NCBI GenBank assembly: GCA_050331455.1
Contig: JBHJGV010000003.1
Coordinates: 1-64,000 of the forward strand
Direction of reading: 5' to 3'
DNA from: CAYUYV01 sp050331455
Lineage (GTDB): Bacteria; Pseudomonadota; Alphaproteobacteria; JAJFIK01
DNA length: 64,000 nucleotides
How positions within the stretch are numbered: position 1 is the first letter of the stretch; every line of letters begins with the position of its first letter. Positions 42,503-52,381 of this stretch are shown here, one piece after another. Position numbers and translations under genes: made by a program. The notes under the pieces were generated by a model. The model had not been told where the DNA came from. It did not search any database and was given only the letters and a program-made list of their open reading frames with translations.

Positions 42503-43708
42503 ATGACGGACGCATTCATTTACGACCATGTTCGTACGCCGCGGGGCAAGGGCCGCAAGGACGGCGCCCTGCATGAAATCACGGCCATGGAACTGGCGAC
42601 CCAGGTCTTCGAGGCCATCCGCGACCGGAGCGAGCTTGACACCTCCAAGGTCGACGACGTGGTGATGGGCTGCGTGTCGCCGATCAATGAACAGGGGTCG
42701 GACATTGCCCGGGTCGCGGTGCTCAATGCGGGTTATGACGAAAGCGTCTCCGGCGTTCAGATCAACCGCTTCTGCGCCTCGGGCCTCGAAGCTGTGAACA
42801 TGGCTGCCGCCCAGGTGATGGCCGGCCAGCACGACCTGACCATCGGCGGCGGTGTGGAAAGCATGAGCCGCGTGCCCATGGGCAGCGACGGCGGCGCCTG
42901 GGCCACCGATCCCGATGTCGCCTTCAAGACCTATTTCGTGCCCCAGGGCATCGGCGCGGACATGATCGCCACCAAATGGGGCTTCAGCCGTGAAGACGTG
43001 GACGCCTATGCGGTGGAGTCCCAGCGCCGCGCCGCCCATGCCTGGGAGCAGGGCTATTTCTCCAATTCAGTGATCCCGGTGAAGGATCAAATCGGCCTGC
43101 CTATACTGGACCGGGACGAACATCTCCGGCCCGAGACGAATATGCAGTCCCTGGCTTCCCTGAACCCGTCCTTCGCTGCCCAGGGCGATTTCGCCTTCGA
43201 CGCGGTGATCCTGGACCGGTATCCGGACATCGAGGCTGTCAACCATGTGCATCACGCCGGCAATTCCTCCGGCATCGTGGATGGCGCCGCCGGCGTGTTG
43301 ATCGGCAATCGGGAGATTGGCGATGCCATGGGCTTCAAGCCCCGGGCACGCATCCGCGCGTTTGCCTCCACGGGCTCCGAGCCCTCCATCATGTTGACCG
43401 GTCCGACCTATGTGACGGAGAAGGCCCTCAAGCGTGCCGGCATGACTGTCGACGATATCGACCTGTTTGAGTTGAACGAGGCATTCGCGGCCGTCGTCAT
43501 GCTGATGATGCACAATCTGAACATTCCCCACGACAAGATGAACGTGAATGGCGGCGCCATCGCCATGGGCCACCCGCTTGGGGCCACGGGTGCCATGATC
43601 CTCGGAACCGTGCTCGACGAGTTGGAGCGCCGGGACCTGAACACGGCCCTTGTTACCCTGTGCGTCGGTGCCGGCATGGGGACCGCCACGATCATCGAGC
43701 GAGTCTGA
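42503..43708 (+). CDS. Acetyl-CoA C-acyltransferase (thiolase)
   Basis: A 401-residue thiolase with the complete catalytic set: nucleophilic Cys 91 in NRFCASGLEA, the NEAFA block near 325, His in NGGAIAMGHPLGATG near 358, and the second Cys in LCVGAGMG near 388. It performs the final thiolytic step of beta-oxidation. ATG 42503 is preferred since AAGGAGG is 8 nt upstream; ATG 42497 is too close to it. It forms the usual pair with the downstream FadB-type gene. Confidence 0.95.
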   Translation: MTDAFIYDHVRTPRGKGRKDGALHEITAMELATQVFEAIRDRSELDTSKVDDVVMGCVSPINEQGSDIARVAVLNAGYDESVSGVQINRFCASGLEAVNMAAAQVMAGQHDLTIGGGVESMSRVPMGSDGGAWATDPDVAFKTYFVPQGIGADMIATKWGFSREDVDAYAVESQRRAAHAWEQGYFSNSVIPVKDQIGLPILDRDEHLRPETNMQSLASLNPSFAAQGDFAFDAVILDRYPDIEAVNHVHHAGNSSGIVDGAAGVLIGNREIGDAMGFKPRARIRAFASTGSEPSIMLTGPTYVTEKALKRAGMTVDDIDLFELNEAFAAVVMLMMHNLNIPHDKMNVNGGAIAMGHPLGATGAMILGTVLDELERRDLNTALVTLCVGAGMGTATIIERV

Positions 43709-43789
43709 TCCGTCCAGAGACAACGGTATGCGGTGCCGCGCCGGCCCCCGAGGGGCTGCCGCAGCGGCCGAGACACAGGAGAAAGCAAG

Positions 43790-45976
43790 ATGAACCTTAC
43801 ACAGATGAGCTTCGACAAGGATGTCAACGGCATCGTCACCATCACCTGGGACATGCCAGGCCGGACCATGAACGTCCTCAGCCAGGAGTCCATGGCGGAT
43901 TTCCGCACCTGCATCGAGGCGATCACCGCCGATGACACCGTCACGGGCGTCATCATCACCAGCGGCAAGCCCGCTTTCCTGGCCGGCGCGGATCTCGGCG
44001 AGCTGGGCGGCTCGTCCGGCGGCGGCGCCGAAGATGAAATGGCCGCCCTGCGCGCCGCCTTCGACAATGCCTATGCCTTCAACAAGCTGCTCCGCGAACT
44101 GGAGACCTGCGGCAAGCCCGTCGTCGCGGCCATCAATGGCACGGCGCTGGGCGGCGGCCTGGAGATCTGTCTCGCCTGTCACTACCGGGTCGTGGCCGAC
44201 GGGGCAGGCATCCAGCTTGGCCTGCCGGAGTCCAAGGTCGGCCTGTTGCCCGGCGGCGGGGGCACCCAGCGTCTGCCCCGCCTGATCGGCGCCGGCAATG
44301 CCCTGCCGCTCATTCTTCAGGGCACGTCCCTCAATCCGGAAAAGGCGCTCGCCCAGGGCATCGTTCACAAGGTGGTTCCGGCGGATCAGCTCCTGGCCGA
44401 AGCGCGCCGGTGGATCAAGGAAGAAGGCGATCCCGTGCAGCCCTGGGACAAGAAGGGCTACAAGGTGCCCGGCGGGAACCCGTATGAGAACGCCACGACC
44501 TTCGTCATCGGCAATGCCATGCTGCGCAAACAGACCCACATGAACTATCCTGCGCAGGCCAATATCATGAAATGCGTCTACGAAGGACTGCTTGTCCCGA
44601 TCGAGGCGGGTCTGCGGATCGAAAGCCGCTACTTCGTGGATCTGCTGCGCCGGCCCGAGTCCAAAAACATGATCCGCTCCCTGTTCCTCTCCATGCAGGA
44701 ACTGAACAAGCTGGCCCGCCGGCCGGAAGACGTGCCGACCTATGACGTCAAGAAGCTGGGCATGCTGGGCGCCGGCATGATGGGTGCGGGTATTGCCTAT
44801 GTCTCCGCCCTCGCGGGCATGGAGGTGATCCTGATCGATCAGAGCCAGGAAGGCGCTGAAAAGGGCAAACAATACGCCGTGGACCTGCTCGACAAGCAGA
44901 TCAAGCGCGGTCGCATGACCGAGGCCATGAAGCGGGACATCCTGGCCCGGATCGTCCCGACCACGGATTACGACTTGCTGAAAGGCGCGGATCTGATCAT
45001 CGAGGCTGTGTTCGAGGATCGGACCATCAAAGCGGACGTGACCAAGCGGGCCGAAGCCATGATCGCCGAGGATGCCGTGTTCGGCTCCAACACCTCCACT
45101 CTGCCCATCACCGGCCTGGCGGAAGCGAGCGTGCGGCCGAAGAATTTCATCGGCATCCACTTCTTCTCGCCCGTCGACAAGATGCCCCTGGTCGAGATCA
45201 TCATGGGCAAGGAAACGTCGCCGCAGACCCTGGCCAAGGCCATGGACTATGTGAAGAAAATCCGTAAGACGCCGATCGTCGTGAACGACAGCCGCGGCTT
45301 CTACACCTCGCGGGTCTTCGGGACCTATGTGGGCGAAGGCATCCAGATGCTGGCCGAGGGCGTGACGCCCGCGCTCATCGAGAATGCGGGTCGCATGACG
45401 GGCATGCCGGTGCCGCCGCTGATGCTGAACGATGAGGTCAGCCTGGAGCTTGGCTATAAGGTCCGCCAGCAGACGAAAAAGGACCTGGGCGATGCCTATA
45501 AGGAAACGCCCATCGACAAGCTGGTTGAGGATCTGGTGATCAAGCATGGGCGGCTTGGCAAGAAAGCCTCCAAAGGCTTTTACGACTATCCGTCCGAGGG
45601 GCCGAAGCGGTTGTGGCCAGGCCTCTCCGATCTGGTGCAGACCAAGGACGAGCAGCCCGACGTCAATGAGTTGCGCCTGCGCTTCATGGTGATCCAGGCC
45701 CTCGAGACGGCCCGCTGTTTCGAGGAAAATGTGCTCACGGATGTTCGCGATGCGGATGTGGGCGCCATTCTTGGCTGGGGCTTCGCCCCCTATACCGGCG
45801 GCCCGCTGTCCTTCATCGACACCATGGGTGTGCGGGAGTTCGTGGCCACCTGCGAGCGCCTCGCCCAGCTTTATGGCGAGCGCTTCATGCCCAACACACT
45901 GTTGCGGGAAATGGCCGAGGCCGGCGATACCTTCTATGGCCGGTTCAATCCGCAAAACGCCGACAAGGCGGCCTGA
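43790..45976 (+). CDS. Multifunctional FadB-type enoyl-CoA hydratase / 3-hydroxyacyl-CoA dehydrogenase
   Basis: A 728-residue fusion. The N-terminal crotonase domain (about 1-195) has GADLGEL, GTALGGGLEICLACHYR, and LGLPESKVGLLPGGGGTQRLPRL with the catalytic glutamates. The central 3-hydroxyacyl-CoA dehydrogenase domain carries NAD motif GMLGAGMMGAGIA (about 323-335) and the IGIHFFSPVDKMPLVEII block with the catalytic His. The C-terminal domain follows, with GWGFAPYTGGPLSFIDTMG near residue 665. Together with the thiolase it forms the beta-oxidation complex. Length and domain order are standard. Confidence 0.96.
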   Translation: MNLTQMSFDKDVNGIVTITWDMPGRTMNVLSQESMADFRTCIEAITADDTVTGVIITSGKPAFLAGADLGELGGSSGGGAEDEMAALRAAFDNAYAFNKLLRELETCGKPVVAAINGTALGGGLEICLACHYRVVADGAGIQLGLPESKVGLLPGGGGTQRLPRLIGAGNALPLILQGTSLNPEKALAQGIVHKVVPADQLLAEARRWIKEEGDPVQPWDKKGYKVPGGNPYENATTFVIGNAMLRKQTHMNYPAQANIMKCVYEGLLVPIEAGLRIESRYFVDLLRRPESKNMIRSLFLSMQELNKLARRPEDVPTYDVKKLGMLGAGMMGAGIAYVSALAGMEVILIDQSQEGAEKGKQYAVDLLDKQIKRGRMTEAMKRDILARIVPTTDYDLLKGADLIIEAVFEDRTIKADVTKRAEAMIAEDAVFGSNTSTLPITGLAEASVRPKNFIGIHFFSPVDKMPLVEIIMGKETSPQTLAKAMDYVKKIRKTPIVVNDSRGFYTSRVFGTYVGEGIQMLAEGVTPALIENAGRMTGMPVPPLMLNDEVSLELGYKVRQQTKKDLGDAYKETPIDKLVEDLVIKHGRLGKKASKGFYDYPSEGPKRLWPGLSDLVQTKDEQPDVNELRLRFMVIQALETARCFEENVLTDVRDADVGAILGWGFAPYTGGPLSFIDTMGVREFVATCERLAQLYGERFMPNTLLREMAEAGDTFYGRFNPQNADKAA

Positions 45977-46009
45977 CCACCATCGGGCCCATGGCAGGGA
46001 AGGGGGACC

Positions 46010-46957
46010 ATGACACGCGCCGAAACGAGTGACGGGCTCAATGACAGGCCGGCGCACCGGACGATCGACCATGGCCGCGGACGCCATGCCTGTCTGGTTT
46101 GGGACGGTCCATCGCCGGATGCGCCGGTCCTGCACTTTGCCCATGCCAATGGTTTCAATGGGGGGACCTATCGGCGCCTTCTGGGCCCGCTCGCTACCCA
46201 GGCCACCATCTATGCCTGTGACATGCGCGGGCATGGGGCGACAGACATGCCGGCCGATCCTGAGACTCACCGCTCCTGGCTGCTCCACCGGGACGATCTG
46301 ATCGCGCTTCTGGAGGTCGTCTCCCGGGAGGCCGGGGGCCGTCCGCTGGTTCTGGCTGGCCATTCCATGGGCGCCACGTCCAGCGTCCTCGCCGCCCTTG
46401 CGCGCCCGGACCTGGTGCGCAGCCTTGTCCTTCTCGATCCGGTCATGATTCCCCGGCGGATGATCCGGTGGTATCGGTTTCTGGCCCTGTTCGGGCGCGC
46501 GCCGGCGCCGCCGCCCATCGCCCAAGGGGCCGAGAAGCGCCGCGCGGTCTTTGCCGATCGCGAGGCCATGGTCGAGCGCTATCACGGCCGCGGGGCTTTC
46601 ACGACCTGGCCACGGGGGGTCGTGGAGGACTATGTGGTCCACGGAACGAAGGATCGGGACGACGGCCAGGTGGAGCTTGCCTGCGCGCCGGCCTGGGAGG
46701 CTGCAAATTTCCGTGTGGCGGCGGCCCATGATTACTGGCCGCATCTCAGGGGCCTGAGGTGCCCGGTGACATTGCTGCGCGGGACCATCGCCTCGACCTG
46801 CGCCGAGCCCCAGGCCCGCGCCTTCACGGCCCGCGTGCCCCAGACGCGGGACCGGGCCGTCGACGGCGCCACCCATTTCCTCCCCATGGACCATGTGGAG
46901 GAGGCCCGGACCGCGCTTTTGAAGGCGCTCACGGATGATCCGTTGGAACGCTCCTGA
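46010..46957 (+). CDS. Alpha/beta-hydrolase
   Basis: A 315-residue hydrolase. The entry FAHANGFNGGTYRRLLGPL, CDMRGHGATD and the nucleophile elbow LAGHSMGATSS (Ser near 122) are clear; the catalytic His is in GATHFLPMD near residue 292. No signal peptide. The HANGF motif is common in a subgroup found near fatty-acid genes, so a thioesterase or ester hydrolase role is plausible. It lies 33 nt after the FadB-type gene and converges on the thioesterase genes. Confidence 0.88.
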   Translation: MTRAETSDGLNDRPAHRTIDHGRGRHACLVWDGPSPDAPVLHFAHANGFNGGTYRRLLGPLATQATIYACDMRGHGATDMPADPETHRSWLLHRDDLIALLEVVSREAGGRPLVLAGHSMGATSSVLAALARPDLVRSLVLLDPVMIPRRMIRWYRFLALFGRAPAPPPIAQGAEKRRAVFADREAMVERYHGRGAFTTWPRGVVEDYVVHGTKDRDDGQVELACAPAWEAANFRVAAAHDYWPHLRGLRCPVTLLRGTIASTCAEPQARAFTARVPQTRDRAVDGATHFLPMDHVEEARTALLKALTDDPLERS

Positions 46958-46990
46958 CCCATTCCACGAGAGTGAGAGAGACCGGATCGT

Positions 46991-47935
46991 TCAGATCATC
47001 AAGCCGGGGACGATCTTCGTTTCCATGAAGCTGCGCCGTTCGGGATCGATGGGCAGGCTCTTGCGGGCTTCGAGATCCAGGCTGAGCGCAACGGCTTCCG
47101 AGGTGGCGAAGGCCTCGCCGGTTACCCCGTCGAGAATCCAGTGCACCAGGTGGAACGTCCGCTCTCCGAGGGATTTGAGGCCGGAGCGGACGATGACGAT
47201 ATCACCGGCCCGGGGCCGCCGGGCATAGCACATGCGGTATTCGACGGCCGCCCCGCCGACCTTGCCGGGGGTACGGGCATTGCTGCCGTCGGTCAGCAGG
47301 GTGGGCATGAAATTCACGATGCCGTCGGAGACCCGGCCGATGAAATGCTGGGTATGCATCAGGCCGTTTTCGTTGCACTGGCTGCGCTGAACGACGCCGT
47401 GGCTGATCACCGGCATGCCCAGCTCTTCCGCGCGGGCCAGGCTCGCCGTGCCGGACGGTGCATCAAGGGCCATGCCACGCGGGCGCGCATGGTCCGGGAT
47501 GGCGACCCGGTCGGCCTTGAGGGCCGGAGAGACCGAATAGGGCAGGGGGATCCGCGCACCCATGTCCGGGTCCGTGTGATGAACCAGCGTGGTGAAGGTC
47601 GCCGTAGCCTCGTGGGTATGGGCGTTGCGGATTTCCAGATAGACCTGAAGCCAGTCCTGGCCGTGCTCCACGACACCGCCGCAGACATAAAGCCCGGTGC
47701 CCGCATGCATTTCACGCAAGAAGCGGATGTGGTGGTCGCTGACGGTCAGCGCCGTGCCCGTCTCGCGCTGGTGCGTGGGCCCCAGCCCCAGGTGATGGCC
47801 GAGAATCGCCAGGGCTTCCTGGGCCTTGGAGACGTAGAAGCGCACATTCATGTGCCCCATCTCGTCGCATTCCCAGGTATTCACATTGCCGCGATAGAGC
47901 TCGCGTCCAACAACCGGGGTGGCGATCGTCGACAT
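46991..47935 (-). CDS. Double-hotdog thioesterase family protein
   Basis: A 314-residue protein made of two hotdog folds. The first starts GNVNTWECDEMGHMNVRFY (the Asp/Asn region that carries catalysis in 4HBT enzymes); the second contains EYRMCYARRPRAGDIVIVRSG. It probably hydrolyses acyl-CoA. It is a tandem paralogue of the next upstream gene, about 30 percent alike by eye, both headed by the motif NVNTWECD. Confidence 0.85.
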   Translation of the reverse strand: MSTIATPVVGRELYRGNVNTWECDEMGHMNVRFYVSKAQEALAILGHHLGLGPTHQRETGTALTVSDHHIRFLREMHAGTGLYVCGGVVEHGQDWLQVYLEIRNAHTHEATATFTTLVHHTDPDMGARIPLPYSVSPALKADRVAIPDHARPRGMALDAPSGTASLARAEELGMPVISHGVVQRSQCNENGLMHTQHFIGRVSDGIVNFMPTLLTDGSNARTPGKVGGAAVEYRMCYARRPRAGDIVIVRSGLKSLGERTFHLVHWILDGVTGEAFATSEAVALSLDLEARKSLPIDPERRSFMETKIVPGLMI

Positions 47936-48003
47936 GGCCCCTCCTTCTCTTGCCCGTTTTCATCCAGTGGCTTTGGGCCCGTCGCCCGGACCCTCGGCCC
48001 ATC

Positions 48004-48924
48004 TTACGGTCGGAGGGCCTGTCCCGCCTTGACTTTCATCAGGCGGTCCCGGTCCTGCGGTGTCAAGTCGGCCGACCGGCGGGCTTTGAGGTCGAGGAGC
48101 AGGGCTGTGGCTTCGGCCCGGCCGAGGGGCGCTCCGGTCTCGGCGTCGAAGATGAAATGGGCAAAGCTGACGGTCTTGCGCCCCACATTGGTGATGCCGC
48201 TCATCAGGCTCAGCGCGGTGCCCGCGGGCGGCAGGGTGAGATAGAGCTGTTGATACTCGACAAGGGCAATGCCGATGCCCTGATCGATCAGCCTGCGGCG
48301 GTCCATGCCGACACCGGCCCAAAGATGTCCGCCGCCGTCGGAATGGCGGGCCATGAAGCCCTGGGGCAGCAGTCGTCCGTCCGCGGCGCAGTCCTTGGGG
48401 TCCACTATGCCCGAATAGGCATGGATGAGGCCGCGTGAACGGGCTTCATCGAAGGTCAGGGCCGGCAGGGGCGGGTGCACCGCGCCGACACTGCGCGGGC
48501 CTGCGGTTTCGGGCACGGATACGGTGAGAACGGCGGCGCGGTTGATCAGTGTGTCCGGCAGGGGGACCGGGGCGGCGTCGCCGGTTCGTGTCAATGCAAG
48601 GCGTGTCAGGGCCGTCGCCGCCACGGTTCCGGAAACGGCCTCCCGCATTTCGTGGAAGACGGTGAGATGGTCCGTAGACAGATCCTTTATGCCGCTGGCG
48701 ACCGTCATGGTGTCCGCAACCCTCAATTCGTTGCGGAAATGGACATGGTCCTCGAGCGGCACAAGCGAGAGACCCGTGGTCCGGGCCGACCGGGCGCCCA
48801 GGCCCAGGGCCACATTGAGAACGCCCTGGGCCTGGGCGAAACGGGCGATATAGAACTGGACGTTCATATGGCCCACGTCATCGCATTCCCAGGTGTTCAC
48901 ATAGCCCCGAAAACTGTCGATCAT
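48004..48924 (-). CDS. Double-hotdog thioesterase family protein (paralogue)
   Basis: 306 residues with the same double-hotdog plan: GYVNTWECDDVGHMNVQFYIARFAQ at the N-terminus and VEYQQLYLTLPPAGTALSLMSG in the second half. Separated from its paralogue by 68 bp on the same strand. It probably acts on acyl-CoA or acyl-carnitine-type esters; the substrate is unknown. Confidence 0.85.
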   Translation of the reverse strand: MIDSFRGYVNTWECDDVGHMNVQFYIARFAQAQGVLNVALGLGARSARTTGLSLVPLEDHVHFRNELRVADTMTVASGIKDLSTDHLTVFHEMREAVSGTVAATALTRLALTRTGDAAPVPLPDTLINRAAVLTVSVPETAGPRSVGAVHPPLPALTFDEARSRGLIHAYSGIVDPKDCAADGRLLPQGFMARHSDGGGHLWAGVGMDRRRLIDQGIGIALVEYQQLYLTLPPAGTALSLMSGITNVGRKTVSFAHFIFDAETGAPLGRAEATALLLDLKARRSADLTPQDRDRLMKVKAGQALRP

Positions 48925-49396
48925 GGTGTGTGCCCCTCTTTATGCGCTGGCGGAGCGCTTTTCCCGGCGTGGTGCCGACGGTGTTTCCGCCGGGTGCCGC
49001 GCATCCCGGATATCTTGCCATGGCAGGGGAGTGTTGGGGCGATCAAAGAGGAGGCGCGATCAAAGAGGGGGGCATGCTCGGCCAAGGATCAAGGGGTGAG
49101 TTATCCCCGAATCCTCAAAGATGTGCGAAACCTGAACAGGATTATTGCGGGTTGGTAAGAATCATGTAACGTCTTGAAACATCAACGGCGTCGGGTTGCC
49201 CCACCTTTACAACGTTGTTGATCTGTCGGATCGCGTGGGATCCGACACACCCCTTCGCGCGATCGCTCCGTGTGCCGCTCACCCCTGGGCCACACGGAGC
49301 GACCTCGCCCGCTCCGCATCACGAGCGGATCCGAAGGCATTCTCCCCACTCGTCACACTGGTGACTCTGAAACCCGCCATCACCCGGATCATGCCG
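48925..49396. other. Intergenic region with an inverted repeat
   Basis: About 470 bp between two minus-strand genes. It holds a 9-bp inverted repeat TGTCGGATC / GATCCGACA (49224-49247, 6-nt loop), possibly a terminator for the vWA gene's surroundings although no T-run follows, and a 10-bp palindrome ACAACGTTGT (49209-49218). No gene is supported. Confidence 0.5.
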
Positions 49397-51250
49397 TCAC
49401 GGGCGAGGCGGTACCAGATCGGTATCGAGGGCCGAGGCGGACTGGGCCAGGCGCATGAGCTGGGTCAGTTCCGCCCGATAGCCATAGGCGTCCGTGCCTT
49501 TTGCGTCGATGGCAATGGCCAGCAGGTCTTCAAGGCTGATGGCCTTCAGATTGGGATCGCCGCGCAGGAGCTGGCCGAAGCCGGCCACCGCGACGGCAAA
49601 GCGGGCTTCTTCCGAGGCATCTTCAAAGCGCGGGGCCGCCATGGCATCCGTCACCGGCGTTTCGATCAGGCGGCTTTCGTCTTCCTCGGGCAGTTTGTAT
49701 CGCAGGCGGAAAAACGCGATCTCGTCGGAGGTCTCCGCCTCGGTCGATGGTTCGGGTGTTTCGGGAGCAACCGAGTCCCCGCCGTCGCCGGCCTCGGTTT
49801 CGCCGTTACTGCCGTAGCGCAGATCGTCGATCAGGCGGCCCGCTGAGCCGACCGGGGTGATCTCGTAGAGAGCGGTCACGCTGTGGCCGCTGCCCACATC
49901 GCCTGCATCCACCTTGTCATTGTTGAAATCCGACCGCTCCAGCAGGCGTGTCTCATAGCCAATGAGGCGATACTCGGCGATGCGGGCCGGATTGAACTCC
50001 ACCTGGATCTTCACGTCCTTCGCGATGGGAAACAGCGTGGCCCGCACTCCGTCCACGAGCACTTTGCGTGCCTCGCGCAGGGTGTCGATATAGGCGGCCT
50101 GGCCGTTCCCCGCCTGCACCAGCTTCTGCATCATGGCGTCGTTCAGATTGCCCCGGCCAAAGCCCAGAATGGTCAGGAAGATCCCCGTTTCCCGCTTGCG
50201 CGCGACAAAATCCTCCAGCTTTTCCGGATCCGTGATGCCGACATTGAAATCACCATCCGTAGCCAGAAGGACCCGGTTGATCCGTTCGGGATCCAGATTG
50301 CGTTCGGCCAGGCTGTAGGCGAGGCGAATACCCTCGCCCCCGGCCGTCGATCCGCCGGCGGACAGGCCGTCAAGGGCGGCGAGGATCTTGCCTTTCTCGC
50401 TGCCCGCCGTGGGCTCCAGGATCACCCCGGCCGCCCCCGCATAGACGGCGATGGAGATGCGGTCCTCGGTGCCCATGGTGTCGATCAACAGGGCCAGGGC
50501 CTTTTTCAGAAGCGGCAGCTTGTCAGGCGAGTCCATGGATCCGGACACGTCGAGCAGAAGCACAAGATTGAGCGGCTTGGTCTCGTTGTCTTGCAGCTCA
50601 TAGCCCTGAAGCCCAATGCGCAGCAGCTGGGTGTCCGTGTTCCAGGGAGCCGGCAGGACCTCCAGTGCCGCCCGGAAGGGCGCCTCGCGAGTGTCCGGCA
50701 GCGGATAATCATAGTCGAAATAGTTGATCATCTCCTCGACCCGGACCGCGTCCCGGGGCGGAAGCGCGCCGTCATTCAGGTAGCGCCGCACGATGGTGTA
50801 AGAGGCGGTATCGACATCGACACTGAAGGTCGAGACGGGTTGATCGGCGACACTGATGACCGTGTTGGAGTCCACGTCTTCGTAGCGTTCGCGATCGGCC
50901 AGGGGCGGGCGGCGGGGTACCAGACTGTCCTGGACCGATGGCCGGGCACCCGACCCTCCGAAACTGTAGCTGCGGTCCACGCCCATGCGCGGCGAGGCCT
51001 CCTGCGGCTGCGACCGGGCGATGCGCGAGCCGCTCACGATGGCGCGGTCTTTGGTGTCCTCGGCAACCGGCGGGGGCGATGGTTGAAGCGCATTCTGCTC
51101 CGTTTGACCGCTGCTTTGTGCCATTTCGTCCGCCGTTTCGGGCGCGGGGTCCCGCGCAGACTCGCCGCAGGCAGCGAGGACGAGGGCGAATAACACCGCC
51201 AGGGCAACGCCCCAGGCAGTCCGGTCAGTCATCGGGGCGAGGGGGGACAT
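49397..51250 (-). CDS. vWA-domain lipoprotein (YfbK family)
   Basis: A 617-residue protein with an N-terminal lipoprotein signal (ALVLAACGE lipobox near residue 28), a disordered Ser/Pro/Glu region, and the STFSVDVDTASYTIVRRYL entry and DAVRVEEMINYFDYDY block of the YfbK family. A von Willebrand factor A domain with an intact metal-ion site DVSGSM and TDGDFNVG (about 240-420) follows, then a C-terminal DUF3520-like domain. Membrane-attached; function unknown. AGGAGAG lies 6 nt before ATG 51250. It is not obviously linked to the vWA-like protein in the accessory island. Confidence 0.9.
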   Translation of the reverse strand: MSPLAPMTDRTAWGVALAVLFALVLAACGESARDPAPETADEMAQSSGQTEQNALQPSPPPVAEDTKDRAIVSGSRIARSQPQEASPRMGVDRSYSFGGSGARPSVQDSLVPRRPPLADRERYEDVDSNTVISVADQPVSTFSVDVDTASYTIVRRYLNDGALPPRDAVRVEEMINYFDYDYPLPDTREAPFRAALEVLPAPWNTDTQLLRIGLQGYELQDNETKPLNLVLLLDVSGSMDSPDKLPLLKKALALLIDTMGTEDRISIAVYAGAAGVILEPTAGSEKGKILAALDGLSAGGSTAGGEGIRLAYSLAERNLDPERINRVLLATDGDFNVGITDPEKLEDFVARKRETGIFLTILGFGRGNLNDAMMQKLVQAGNGQAAYIDTLREARKVLVDGVRATLFPIAKDVKIQVEFNPARIAEYRLIGYETRLLERSDFNNDKVDAGDVGSGHSVTALYEITPVGSAGRLIDDLRYGSNGETEAGDGGDSVAPETPEPSTEAETSDEIAFFRLRYKLPEEDESRLIETPVTDAMAAPRFEDASEEARFAVAVAGFGQLLRGDPNLKAISLEDLLAIAIDAKGTDAYGYRAELTQLMRLAQSASALDTDLVPPRP

Positions 51251-51490
51251 GGCAACTCTCCTGGTATCGCGCTGGCGCACCCGCCACTGGCATAGGGCGC
51301 CATCCTAGATGGGCGCTGGGCGGTTTTATGGCCTTCCGTCCATGGAACGGCCCTTCTTTGGCACAAACTGCGGGGCCCTCAGATGACGCCGCTGCCCGAA
51401 TGGAGGATCATCTCTTGATTGGCCCCGTGACGCTGTGACGGTCGTCACAGGAAAGAGGGCCCGCATGCCTGCACAAGGGAGGGACGAGCT

Positions 51491-52333
51491 ATGGCGTATG
51501 AGTGTTTCGACATCGAAATCGAGGGCGGCGTTGCCCATCTGCGTCTCAATCGGCCGGAGTCTTTCAACTCCATGATCCGGCCATTCTGGAACGAACTGCC
51601 CGCTGCGATCCGGGATATTGACGACAATGCCAAGGCCCGGGTCATCGTGATTTCCTCAACGGGCAAGCATTTTTGCGCCGGGATGGATCTGGCCGTTTTC
51701 ACGGAACCGGCGGGCGATGGGTCCGGAACGAGCGCCGAATTGGGGCGCCAGCGCCATGCATTGCGGGATTGGGTCAAGGTCCTCCAGGACAGCTTCACGG
51801 TTCTTGATCAGGCGCGCATCCCGGTGCTGGTGGCTATTCAGGGAGCTTGCATCGGCGGGGCTGTCGATATGATCTCCGCCTGCGACATGCGCTATGCCAC
51901 GCAAGACGCCTTTTTCTGCATCCAGGAGATCAATATCGGCATGACGGCGGATGTGGGCACGTTTCCGCGCCTGTGCCACCTGATTCCACAGGGCTGGGTG
52001 CGCGAGTTGTCCTATACGGGGCGCCGCCTGCCGGCGGCCCGGGCCCGGGATATCGGCCTCGTCAACGAGGTCTTTCCGGACCATGAGACGCTGGTTGCCG
52101 CCGTGCTGGAGACGGCGCGGGAGATCGCGGCCCGCTCGCCCCTTGCCGTCGCGGGCTCCAAGGTCATGATCAATTACGCCCGGGACCACACCATTGCCGA
52201 CGGTCTCGACTATATTGCCACATGGCAAACGGGCATGTTTCAGCCCGCGGACATGATGGAAGCCTTTGCGGCCCGGCAGGAGAACCGCGAGCCCCGATAC
52301 GAGGGTCTTCAACCGCTCCGCAAGCGGATGTAA
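51491..52333 (+). CDS. Enoyl-CoA hydratase/isomerase family protein
   Basis: A 280-residue crotonase. The oxyanion-hole motifs are GKHFCAGMDLAVF and IQGACIGGAVDMISACDMRYA; EINIGMTADVGTFPRLCHLIP carries the Asp/Glu seen in delta(3,5)-delta(2,4)-dienoyl-CoA isomerases, which suggests that activity more than simple hydration. Complete in length. Follows a 240-bp gap. Confidence 0.9.
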   Translation: MAYECFDIEIEGGVAHLRLNRPESFNSMIRPFWNELPAAIRDIDDNAKARVIVISSTGKHFCAGMDLAVFTEPAGDGSGTSAELGRQRHALRDWVKVLQDSFTVLDQARIPVLVAIQGACIGGAVDMISACDMRYATQDAFFCIQEINIGMTADVGTFPRLCHLIPQGWVRELSYTGRRLPAARARDIGLVNEVFPDHETLVAAVLETAREIAARSPLAVAGSKVMINYARDHTIADGLDYIATWQTGMFQPADMMEAFAARQENREPRYEGLQPLRKRM

Positions 52334-52381
52334 GGGGCAAGTCCCCGGCCGGCCCATCGTTCACCGGATCAGGCAAGAGGA

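Noticed and set aside
49397..51250. The vWA lipoprotein as part of the MoxR system
   Set aside because: It is 24 kb away, exported, and belongs to the YfbK family; no MoxR gene lies beside it.
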